Shown here: one piece after another, positions 23,824 to 31,743 of the stretch
Position numbering within the stretch: position 1 is the first letter of the stretch
Layout of the letters: every line of letters begins with the position of its first letter
Source: Candidatus Acidiferrales bacterium
GTDB lineage: Bacteria; Acidobacteriota; Terriglobia; Acidiferrales; UBA7541
Direction of reading: 5' to 3'
DNA length: 48,215 nt
NCBI GenBank assembly: GCA_030038275.1
Contig: JASHPG010000034.1
Location: 1 to 48,215, forward strand
The notes under the pieces: model-generated
What the model was told of the DNA's origin: nothing
What the model saw: only the letters and a program-made list of their open reading frames with translations
The model's database searches: none
Position numbers and translations under genes: made by a program

Positions 23824-24813
23824 GTGCCGCTGCGCATCGTCTTCTGCGGCACTCCCGCTTTTGCGGTTCCTTCTCTTCGGCATCTAAACGCGCAATCCGA
23901 TTTCGAGATCGTCGGCGTAGTCACGCAGCCGGACCGTCCGCGCGGCCGTGGACAGGAGATCGCCGTTTCAGCCGTAAAGGCTGCGGCGCTCGAACTCGGC
24001 CTGGACGTTTATCAACCCGAAAAAATCGGATCCGGCGCCTCGTTCGACTATTTCCAGCGGCTCGCGCCCGACGCGGTCGCGATCATCGCCTACGGCCAAA
24101 TCATTCCGCAGCGCCTCATTGATGTGCCGCGCCTGGGATGGATCAACCTCCACGCCTCGCTCTTGCCGAAGTATCGCGGCGCAGCGCCTATCAACTGGGC
24201 CATCATCAACGGCGAATCCTACACCGGCCTCACCACCATGCAAATCGACGCCGGACTCGATACCGGCCCGACGCTCCTGCGCTACAAGACAGAAATCCGC
24301 TCAAGCGAAACGGCTCCCGAGCTTACGGTTCGCCTTTCAGAAGCCGGCGCGCCGCTAATGGCCGAAACGCTGTGCAAGCTCGACCGAAACGAGATCGCGC
24401 CGTTTCCGCAAGACAGCTCGGAAGCCACATACGCGCCGCCGCTAAAAAAAGAAGACGGCCGCATCGATTGGTCGCTATCCAAACAGCAAATTTACAATCG
24501 TATTCGCGGCCTCGATCCTTGGCCCGGCGCATTCACCACATTCCGCGGCAAAACCTGCCGTATTTGGGGCCGGCCTCTCTCGGTCGCGGATTTTCCGAAT
24601 GCTCCCGGTGTACTCCGCGCTAGAACGGTACCGGACCGGCCCCCGTCTCAGCCCGGCACTATTCACAAGCTGAACTCCTTCACCTGCGTTCGCTGCGATT
24701 ACGAACAGCTGCTGCTGTTAACCTTTGTACAGATCGAGGGCCGTAAGCGCGTCACGGCGCGAGAATTCGCCAGCGGCGCGCATCTCACGCCATCCGACCG
24801 ATTCGGTTCCTGA
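23824..24813 (+). CDS. fmt: methionyl-tRNA formyltransferase
   Basis: A 329-residue protein that formylates initiator Met-tRNA with 10-formyl-THF. The N-terminal Rossmann domain (RIVFCGTPAFAVPSL, residues 4-18) contains the catalytic region INLHASLLPKYRGAAPINWAI and the later DAGLDTG. The C-terminal tRNA-binding domain is present (DPWPGAFTTFRGK and onward). The start codon is GTG at 23824, seven bases after def, an unusual but well-placed start that gives the standard N-terminus. Length is about normal. Confidence 0.95.
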   Translation: MPLRIVFCGTPAFAVPSLRHLNAQSDFEIVGVVTQPDRPRGRGQEIAVSAVKAAALELGLDVYQPEKIGSGASFDYFQRLAPDAVAIIAYGQIIPQRLIDVPRLGWINLHASLLPKYRGAAPINWAIINGESYTGLTTMQIDAGLDTGPTLLRYKTEIRSSETAPELTVRLSEAGAPLMAETLCKLDRNEIAPFPQDSSEATYAPPLKKEDGRIDWSLSKQQIYNRIRGLDPWPGAFTTFRGKTCRIWGRPLSVADFPNAPGVLRARTVPDRPPSQPGTIHKLNSFTCVRCDYEQLLLLTFVQIEGRKRVTAREFASGAHLTPSDRFGS

Positions 24814-24887
24814 ATCCCAATTCCGAACGCATCGTGCTCTTGAATGACCTTTCTTCGCTCGCGTGTCCTATGTTCTGATGAACTGCC

Positions 24888-26330
24888 ATGCCGGTTAGCG
24901 CCGCCAGACGAATCGCGTTCGATGTGCTTCATCGCGTCGAATCGGAGTCCGCTTACGCAAGCGAACTTCTGCATTCGGCGCTCGCGCCGCAAATCAAACC
25001 AGCCGACGCGGCGCTCGCAACGGAAATCGTCCTGGGCGTCCTCCGCTGGCGGCGTTCGTTGGATTTTCTTCTCGATCGCCACCTAAAAAAAACTATTGCG
25101 CGGCTGGACCTGCCCGTCGCGATCGCTTTGCGAATTGGACTGTATCAGCTTCGGTTTCTCGAAAAAGTCCCCGCGCGCGCGGCCGTGAACGAATCGGTCG
25201 AACTGGTTAAGCGTGCTCGCCTATCATCCGCGGCGCCGCTCGTGAACGCCGTCCTTCGCCGCGCTGCGGACGACGTAAGAAGTCCATTCGAGCGATTCTT
25301 GCCGCGGGAGCTTCCAATTGCACAACGGCTCGGAATCCTGCATTCGCATCCGGACTGGCTCGTCGAGCGATGGCTCGCGCGTTTTGGTGAATCAGCCACG
25401 GTCGCTTTATTGGAGGCAAACAACCACGCTCCTCGCCTGTCGCTCGCGATTCACGATCCCTCGCAGATCGATGAAACCCTCCGCGAACTCGAATCGAGCG
25501 GCCTGAAAGTTGAGCGAGGCCGCCTGCTTAAAGACGCTTTGCTCGCCAGTGGCGGCAGCATCACGCGCACGGAACCGTTTCGCGATGGCCGGATTTCGAT
25601 TCAGGACGAAGCGTCGCAAACCGTGCCGCTGCTTCTCGGCGTTTCTACCGGCGACCGCGTGCTTGACCTCTGCGCCGCTCCAGGCGGAAAAACCGCCGCT
25701 CTCGCCGGCGCCGCGGGTCCGAATGGGCTCGTTGTGGCCGCCGAACTTCACGAACACCGCCTCCGCTCGATGCGCGAACTGCTCGCCCGGCTACGCATTT
25801 CCGTTGCGGATTCCGTCGAATATCGATCTTCGCCAACCGATCGGGCTCAAACGCCGCGAAGCAACGCCGCGCCCGTTCGCCTTGTGGCGCTCGATGCCAC
25901 ACAGCCCCTTCCTTTCGACGCTGCGTTCAACCGCATTCTTGTAGATGCCCCCTGTTCCGGCACCGGCACCCTCGCGCGGCACCCGGAAATCCGCTGGCGC
26001 CTGCGCCCGCAGCAGCTTGCAGAATTTCACGCGCTACAAGTGAAGCTACTTCGAAATGCGCTCTCGCAACTTGCGCCAGGCGGCAGATTGGTTTACTCCA
26101 CGTGTTCGATCGAGCCGGAAGAAAACGGAGCGGTAGTTGCCGAGGTATTGAGTTCGCTGGGATCGATTCGGTTAGCCAGTTCCGCTGAATCGATGCAGCT
26201 GCTGGCTCCGCATCTCGCGCCCGGTGTGTCCGCCGCGGCGCTCTTTGATTCCGGAAACTTTTTTCGCACATCGCCCGCGGCGCATGGGACGGACGGCTTT
26301 GTCGCGGCGGTGCTCGAAAGGAATCAGTAG
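24888..26330 (+). CDS. rsmB: 16S rRNA (cytosine-967-C5)-methyltransferase
   Basis: A 480-residue protein with an N-terminal NusB-like RNA-binding domain (about 4-140, with ARRIAFDVLHRVE and RAAVNESVELVKR) and a C-terminal SAM-dependent m5C methyltransferase domain. SAM motif I is VLDLCAAPGGKTAAL. The two catalytic-region cysteines are Cys356 (DAPCSGTGTL) and Cys406 (YSTCSIEPEEN), as in RsmB and Trm4-type enzymes. The catalytic domain has a small Arg/Pro-rich insertion around residue 315. Gene order fmt-rsmB is common in bacteria. Its last seven bases overlap the convergent GH15 gene. Confidence 0.94.
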   Translation: MPVSAARRIAFDVLHRVESESAYASELLHSALAPQIKPADAALATEIVLGVLRWRRSLDFLLDRHLKKTIARLDLPVAIALRIGLYQLRFLEKVPARAAVNESVELVKRARLSSAAPLVNAVLRRAADDVRSPFERFLPRELPIAQRLGILHSHPDWLVERWLARFGESATVALLEANNHAPRLSLAIHDPSQIDETLRELESSGLKVERGRLLKDALLASGGSITRTEPFRDGRISIQDEASQTVPLLLGVSTGDRVLDLCAAPGGKTAALAGAAGPNGLVVAAELHEHRLRSMRELLARLRISVADSVEYRSSPTDRAQTPRSNAAPVRLVALDATQPLPFDAAFNRILVDAPCSGTGTLARHPEIRWRLRPQQLAEFHALQVKLLRNALSQLAPGGRLVYSTCSIEPEENGAVVAEVLSSLGSIRLASSAESMQLLAPHLAPGVSAAALFDSGNFFRTSPAAHGTDGFVAAVLERNQ

Positions 26331-28174
26331 CCCAAACGTCGCACACCCGGGAGCTTGTGCCTGCGTCTGGGATGCCGCGACGACCGCTGATGAGCCGGTC
26401 CGCCTTCTCTGGCGTGCAAATTGAGCACGGTGTTGATTACACCCAGATGCGTTAACGCCTGCGGAAAATTGCCAAGCTGCCTCTGGTTTTGGAAATCGTA
26501 CTCTTCGGAGAGCAACCCCACGTCATTGCACACCGCCAGGAGCCGTTCCAGAAGCCTCTCGGCATCCTTATGCCGGGCCATCAATTCGTAGCAGTCCGCC
26601 AACCAAAAACTGCATGGTAGAAATGCTCCTTCTCCGGCAAGGCCTTTTTTCGCATTTGGCACTTCGTAGCGCAGCACGAAACCATTGCGCATCAGGCGTT
26701 TTTCAATTTGCGCCACCGTCCCTTGTACGCGCGGATCGCTCGCGGGAAGGAACCCAACGAGCGGAATCATCAGCAGGCTCGCATCGAGATGTTTGGAACC
26801 GTATGTCTGGACGAATGCGCCCAGCGTTTTGTTAAATCCGCGGCGGCAAACGTCGTCGTGGATCTGTTCCCGGATCTGTTTCCATTTCTCCACCGGCCCG
26901 CCCATCTGGAATGCTTCAGACGTTTTGATCGTGCGATCGAATGCCAGCCACGCCATCATCTTCGAGTGCGTATAGTGCTGCTTTTTGCCGCGAATTTCCC
27001 AGATCCCGTTGTCCGGCTCGCGCCAAATTTTCTCCAGGCGGTTCAGGAGCTCGATTTGGAGATTGAATCCTTCGGGATCGTGGTTTCCAATTCGCGAACC
27101 GCGCGCCTGATGCAAGCAGTCCGCCAGTTCGCCATAGACGTCGAGCTGTAATTGTTCGCTCGCCGCGTTTCCGATCCGTACCGGAGCCGATCCGCCGTAG
27201 CCCGACAGCCAATCAGCCTCCCACTCGATCAACCTTCTTTCGCCGGCCACTCCGTAGAGCATCTGCAATTGGTCGAAGCTGCCTGCCACGGCGCGCTTCA
27301 GCCATTCCTTCCAACGCGCCGCCTCCGCGTGATAGCCCGCGTGAATCAGCGCCAGCAGAGTGAATGTAGCGTCGCGCACCCAGCAATACCGGTAATCCCA
27401 GTTCAGCGGTCCGCCGAGCCGCTCCGGCAGCGAAGTGGTTGGCGCGGCGACAATTCCTCCCGTCGGGACGTACGTCAGCGCTTTCACGGTGATCAATGAC
27501 CGTCTGAGCGCGGGCGCCCACGGCCCATCGTACTTCACCCTCGAGGTCCACTTTCTCCATGCTTCTTCCGTTTGCCGCAGCGCCTTTCGCCATTCGATTC
27601 CGGCGGGCATGGGCTCGGATGAACTGCCGTACTCCATCACGAATGGCACTTGCTTGCCCTTCGTGACGGTAAAATCCGCCACCGTCCGCAGGCCTTTGCC
27701 TTCTAGATTCACTGGAGTTCTAAGCGACAGGAGATGCGGTCCAGCGACCGCGACAATCGCGTCGTTTCGCCGCGTGACCCATGGGACGATGCGCCCATAA
27801 TCGAAGCGAATGACCAGTTCCATCTGCATATGGATTTTGCCGCGAAGCCCGCGAACCACCCGCACGATCTTGGGCTTCGTCGTATTCATCGGCATGAAAT
27901 CGACCAGCAGGACGGCCCCTTGCGCGGTGATGAATTCCGTCTCGAGGATCAGCGTATCCGGACGGTATCGCCGCGTCGTTCGCGCCTTGGCTTTAGGTCC
28001 GATCAGCCATCTTCCGTTATCGGGATTTCCGACCAGTGCCGCGAAGCATGCATCGGAGTCGAATCGAGGCAGGCATACCCAGTCGATCGAGCCGTCTCGC
28101 GCCACAAGCGCCGCCGTCTCGCAGTTGCCAATCATCGCGTAATCTTCAATCGCTCGAGCCATCTGGCCGCCCAT
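26324..28174 (-). CDS. glycoside hydrolase family 15 protein (glucoamylase/trehalase-like)
   Basis: A 616-residue protein. The N-terminal beta-rich domain begins AIEDYAMIGNCETAALVARDGSIDWVCLPRFDS, typical of bacterial GH15 proteins. The (alpha/alpha)6 catalytic domain shows NWDYRYCWVRDATFT, then RIGNAASEQLQLDVYGE and AGEGAFLPCSFWLADCYE, which carry the expected acid/base Glu residues. Family members hydrolyse alpha-glucosidic bonds of malto-oligosaccharides or trehalose; specificity cannot be read. No signal peptide, so probably cytosolic. The C-terminal about 25 residues are Arg/His-rich. It converges on rsmB with a 7-base overlap. Start at 28174 or four codons later is possible. Confidence 0.9.
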   Translation of the reverse strand: MGGQMARAIEDYAMIGNCETAALVARDGSIDWVCLPRFDSDACFAALVGNPDNGRWLIGPKAKARTTRRYRPDTLILETEFITAQGAVLLVDFMPMNTTKPKIVRVVRGLRGKIHMQMELVIRFDYGRIVPWVTRRNDAIVAVAGPHLLSLRTPVNLEGKGLRTVADFTVTKGKQVPFVMEYGSSSEPMPAGIEWRKALRQTEEAWRKWTSRVKYDGPWAPALRRSLITVKALTYVPTGGIVAAPTTSLPERLGGPLNWDYRYCWVRDATFTLLALIHAGYHAEAARWKEWLKRAVAGSFDQLQMLYGVAGERRLIEWEADWLSGYGGSAPVRIGNAASEQLQLDVYGELADCLHQARGSRIGNHDPEGFNLQIELLNRLEKIWREPDNGIWEIRGKKQHYTHSKMMAWLAFDRTIKTSEAFQMGGPVEKWKQIREQIHDDVCRRGFNKTLGAFVQTYGSKHLDASLLMIPLVGFLPASDPRVQGTVAQIEKRLMRNGFVLRYEVPNAKKGLAGEGAFLPCSFWLADCYELMARHKDAERLLERLLAVCNDVGLLSEEYDFQNQRQLGNFPQALTHLGVINTVLNLHAREGGPAHQRSSRHPRRRHKLPGVRRLGY

Positions 28175-28396
28175 GAAACAGCTCTGCTGATTTAACCTCA
28201 GGTTCCTGCTGAAAGATGTCGATTTATCTGTCGGCGGTTCACATTGCAGGTGTTTGCCGGAACAGCTACCAGGTCATGCAAGTGTTTCGCTGCGGCATTT
28301 CAGTGGTGTTCCGCATCGAAACTTTCGTATCGTATGCCAAGATCAAGAAAACGTACTCGTCTTTCGCGCCCCCCGCGCTTCAGAAAGGGACACGCC

Positions 28397-28606
28397 ATGA
28401 GAATTGCCGGTGGATTTTTCTTTGTACTGTTTCTGGCCGCTGGCCTCGGTGGATGCATGCATGACACCGGGCCGTGCTACGGCGTGGGATGCCGCGCATT
28501 CGCCCCATCGAGCGCGCAATCACAAGCCACTTCCGGCCAGTCCAATGCGGGATCGGCAACGAAACCCCAGCACGCCGACAGCTTTCTGAAGAAGATCAAG
28601 CTATAG
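28397..28606 (+). CDS. small lipoprotein of unknown function
   Basis: A 69-residue protein with a lipoprotein signal (MRIAGG, hydrophobic core, LGGC lipobox at 17-20), so Cys20 would be lipidated. The mature part is short, Ser/Gln/Ala-rich, with two more Cys (CYGVGC) and a basic end (LKKIKL). ATG 28397 has AAAGGGA upstream; the longer frame before it is unsupported. Its last 11 bases overlap the end of the EF-G gene on the other strand. No family is recognised. Confidence 0.6.
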   Translation: MRIAGGFFFVLFLAAGLGGCMHDTGPCYGVGCRAFAPSSAQSQATSGQSNAGSATKPQHADSFLKKIKL

Positions 28607-30731
28607 CCGCTTCGCTCGATTCTTCTCCCGCATGATGCGGTTTGTGCGCGGCGATCACTTTTTCGGCCAGTTCCTGCGGCACGTAATCGTAGTGCGAAAA
28701 TTCCATCGAGTAGCTGCCGCGCCCCTGCGTCAGTGAAATCAGCTCGTTCGCGTAGCTGAGCATTTCCGAGAGCGGCACCAGAGCTTTCACCACCACGCTT
28801 CCCGCGCGCGATTCGCTACCGCTGATTTTCCCGCGGCGGCCGCTGAGGTTGCCCATCAGATCGCCCGAGTACTGCTCCGGAGCGTACACTTCGACGTGCA
28901 TTACCGGCTCCAGCAGCGCCGGACGCGCCTGCTTCATCGCTTCTCGGAAGGCAAGCGAGCCGGCGATTTTAAACGCGATGTCGGACGAGTCCACGTCGTG
29001 ATATTTCCCGTCGTACAGCGTCGCGCGGAAATCGACTACGGGAAACCCGGCCAGATAGCCGCGCTCGGCGGCGTCGCGAATGCCCTTCTCGACGGATGGA
29101 ATCCAGTTCTTCGGAATCGCGCCGCCGAAAATATCATCGACGAATTCGACTCCTTTCCCGCGCGGCAGCGGCTCCATCTTGATGCGCGCCACGCCGAACT
29201 GGCCGTGCCCGCCGCTCTGCTTCTTGTGCTTCCCTTCGGCGTCGGCTTTGGCGCGAATCGTCTCGCGATAGGGCACCTTCGGCGGATGCAGCGTGAGTTC
29301 CACGTGATAGCGCTTGCGGAGCCTGGAAACGATCACTTCGATGTGCTGCTGTCCCGCTCCCGAAAGCAAAAATTCCTTCGTCTGCGGGTCGCGCGAAAAG
29401 CGCAGAGACAGGTCTTCTTCCAGAATTTTGTGAATAGCCACGCCGATGCGATCTTCGTCGGCGCGGGTTTTCGGCTCGATGGCAAACGTGATGGAAGGCT
29501 CGGGAATTTTCGCTCCTGGGTAATAAATCGCCGCGCTTTTATCACCCAGCGTGTCGCCCGTCAGTGTGTCCTTTAGTTTCGCCACCGCCCCGAGGTCGCC
29601 GGCGTGCAACTCCGCAACGGCGGTGGCCGTTTTCCCCTGCATTACTTGTACGTGCTGGAAGCGCTCCGCGCCGTTGCGATCGAGATTCTGCACGGTGGCG
29701 TCGTTCTTCAGCAGACCGGACATGACTTTGAAGCATGAGATTCGCCCCGCAAATGGATCGGCGATGGTCTTGAAAACCGCGAGCGACAGCGGCTCCGAAT
29801 CCGCTATTTTCCGCTCGACCTCTTCGCCGGTCCGCTCCGGAGCCTTGAAGCCGCGCACAGCGGCGCGATAGCTGGGATCGGGGAAAATCTCGGCCATGAA
29901 ATTCAGAATGGCGTCGGAGCCAATGCAATGGAGCGCCGAGCTCAGCATCACCGGGAATACTTTTTTGTCGCGCACTTCTTCGTGCAGGCCTTTCTTTAAG
30001 TCTTCCGCCGGGAGCGTGCCCTTGTCGAAAAATTCCTGCATCAACTCGTCTTCACCCTCGGCGACCATTTCGACAAGGCGCTCGTGGGCAGCCCGCGCCG
30101 CCTCCGCCAAGTCCGCCGGAATTTCCTCGACTTTCGCTTTGCCGTCGCCATCGGGCGCGTAGATCAGCGCCTTCATACCCACCAGATCGACCACGCCGCG
30201 AAAACTCTTCTCGCTGCCGATGGGCAGTTGGATCGGCACCACGCCTCGGCCGAACACCTGCTCCAGCGATTCCATGGCGCGCTCGAAACTCGCCAGTTCG
30301 CGATCCATCCAGTTGAGCACGAACGCGCGCGGCTGGCCGTATTCCACGGCGTAATCCCATACTTTTTCCGTCATCACTTGCACGCCGGCCGCCGCATCGA
30401 TCACGATCAACGCGGCGTCGGCGGCGATCATCGCGGCTTTCGTGTCGCTGATGAAGGTGGAATATCCCGGCGTATCTAGAATATTGATCTTGGTTTTTTC
30501 TTTTTGATGCTCCCCTTGCCATTCGGCGAATGCCAGGCCCGTGCTGATGGTGATTTTTCGCGCGATCTCCTCTTCATCCCAGTCGGTGGTGGTGCTGCCG
30601 TCGGTTACTTTGCCGAACCGCGGAGTCATCCTCGCCGCGTACAGCAACGACGACACGAGCTGGGTTTTCCCCGTGCCGCCGTGGCCTACAATGCCCACGT
30701 TGCGTATCCATTCCGTTGCATAGGATTTCAT
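28596..30731 (-). CDS. elongation factor G paralogue (divergent GTPase motifs)
   Basis: A 711-residue EF-G-like GTPase with all five translation-factor domains visible. G1 is GHGGTGKT (16-23), G3 is DTPGY (86-90). G4, normally NKxD, reads N140-W-M-D143, so the base-specifying Lys is replaced by Trp. The later domains contain GGHGQFGVARIKM, the domain IV GGAIPKNWIPSVEKGIRDA segment and the C-terminal LMGNLSGRRGKISG. EF-G paralogues of this sort act in translation, ribosome recycling or are of unknown role. GAGGTGAAAC precedes ATG 30731. A TTGAAG-N18-TAGCAT promoter upstream would give a leader of about 235 bases. It is probably not the main fusA because rpsL/rpsG/tuf are absent. Confidence 0.85.
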   Translation of the reverse strand: MKSYATEWIRNVGIVGHGGTGKTQLVSSLLYAARMTPRFGKVTDGSTTTDWDEEEIARKITISTGLAFAEWQGEHQKEKTKINILDTPGYSTFISDTKAAMIAADAALIVIDAAAGVQVMTEKVWDYAVEYGQPRAFVLNWMDRELASFERAMESLEQVFGRGVVPIQLPIGSEKSFRGVVDLVGMKALIYAPDGDGKAKVEEIPADLAEAARAAHERLVEMVAEGEDELMQEFFDKGTLPAEDLKKGLHEEVRDKKVFPVMLSSALHCIGSDAILNFMAEIFPDPSYRAAVRGFKAPERTGEEVERKIADSEPLSLAVFKTIADPFAGRISCFKVMSGLLKNDATVQNLDRNGAERFQHVQVMQGKTATAVAELHAGDLGAVAKLKDTLTGDTLGDKSAAIYYPGAKIPEPSITFAIEPKTRADEDRIGVAIHKILEEDLSLRFSRDPQTKEFLLSGAGQQHIEVIVSRLRKRYHVELTLHPPKVPYRETIRAKADAEGKHKKQSGGHGQFGVARIKMEPLPRGKGVEFVDDIFGGAIPKNWIPSVEKGIRDAAERGYLAGFPVVDFRATLYDGKYHDVDSSDIAFKIAGSLAFREAMKQARPALLEPVMHVEVYAPEQYSGDLMGNLSGRRGKISGSESRAGSVVVKALVPLSEMLSYANELISLTQGRGSYSMEFSHYDYVPQELAEKVIAAHKPHHAGEESSEAAIA

Positions 30732-30973
30732 GTTTCACCTCGTTGAAATTCCAAGATCGCCTCTCGGGCTGCCGCCGCGCGCCGTCCCGCGTTTAGCTCG
30801 GCCACGGGCGAAGTCCGCGCACACCACGGCCCAGATAGGCATTTCGCGTGGGAAAAATCCGGCGTGACATTCCGACCTTTGCGCTGCGGTATGCATCACG
30901 GCGCTGCCCCCCGGCCTTGCGCCCCGATGACCCTGCGCCCAAATCTGCCAGAGCAGCAGGGCGGAAAACCGGG

Positions 30974-31003
30974 ATGCTAGCACACGGCTTTGCGCCGCTT
31001 CAA
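30974..31003 (-). promoter_or_regulatory. candidate promoter of the EF-G paralogue
   Basis: On the minus strand TTGAAG (30998-31003) and TAGCAT (30974-30979) are 18 bases apart. The resulting mRNA would have an untranslated leader of about 235 bases before ATG 30731; no known riboswitch was recognised in it. Confidence 0.45.
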
Positions 31004-31059
31004 GCAGCCAATCGGCGCGTGCGCCGGCGGATGGGGTTGCGGAAAATTCCGAATAAGAA

Positions 31060-31333
31060 GATGCACCGGGACGTTCCGCCCTTTGATTTTCATGTGGCTT
31101 TATTTTCAGCGAGTTACGTCTGGGCAAGGTTGATTGGCTGTTCCGCCCTAAAGTAGCACCTGAACGGGAAGGAAAAGCGAATCGCGCGCAAACAGGACGC
31201 GCGACGAGTTGGGGCAGAATGCGGCGGGAAACCCACGCGAAATTGTGACGGAAAGTGTGTCGGGTAGAGTGAGTCGCGACCGTTTGTTTTCTATGACTTA
31301 CACGTGTTTCTACTCGTCGGGTGTCTCGGGTAG
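31060..31333 (-). repeat. dispersed structured element, copy 2 (inverted relative to copy 1)
   Basis: The reverse complement of this segment aligns with 3865-4091 through shared blocks: CTACCCGAGACA, GTAAGTCATAGAAAACAAA, AGGGCGGAACAGCC, then GGGCGGAACGTCCCGGTGCA. The box pairs have the same spacing: GTTCCGCCC at 31073 and 31140 (67 bases), and CTACCCGAGACA-type boxes ending at 31333 and 31267 (66 bases). The middle part is about 45 bases longer than in copy 1. It lies 328 bases upstream of the EF-G paralogue. On the other side it meets a truncated small gene, so it may have moved into it. Confidence 0.75.
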
Positions 31334-31387
31334 AAATGCAGAGTAGCGACTGCTTAATGGCGAGTGGCGACAGGGTCGAAGTAATCA

Positions 31388-31529
31388 ACTCGCGATTGAG
31401 AAAGGCCATCTCGATTTCGTCGCGTTGGGGATGGCGGCAGATGGTGCACTTGCGGGCGTGGCGGGCGATTTCGGGTGGGCAGGACCGGCGGGTGCGCCGA
31501 CGGCGCAAGGGCGGGGGTTGCTGCGTCAT
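31388..31529 (-). pseudogene. truncated CxxC/HPxRxxIE zinc-ribbon protein
   Basis: From ATG 31529 the frame reads a basic N-terminus, then ARKCTICRHPQRDEIEMAFLNRE (Cys29, Cys32, His34). This start resembles small acidobacterial proteins I recall, which continue into a helix-turn-helix with a YRHA motif. Here the homology stops after about residue 47 and the frame runs into the dispersed element, whose translation (STRDTRRVETRVSHRKQ) is unrelated. An AGGAGG ribosome-binding site (31540-31545) ten bases upstream shows a genuine former start. It is best read as a 3'-truncated gene; the family itself is recalled, not checked. Confidence 0.45.
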
Positions 31530-31743
31530 GTATTCGATTCCTCCTATTTCGGTACCCCTCCTAAATTTGCCGCGAAATTCTCAGGAACGGCTCCTCCGCA
31601 AATTCCCCGGCTGCTCGCCGATGCGATGGCAAGCCACCCAACCAACGTAGCAACCGAGAGAACGTTTGCCTACTGGTCAGTGGTACAGATGAGGGACAGG
31701 TGGTTTTTGGGCCAGGTCCGGGAAGGGGCGCGGGTACGAGCGG

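Noticed and set aside
30735-31529. 264-residue minus-strand open frame as one gene
   Set aside because: It joins a truncated zinc-ribbon start, the dispersed element and unrelated sequence; no single protein family spans it.
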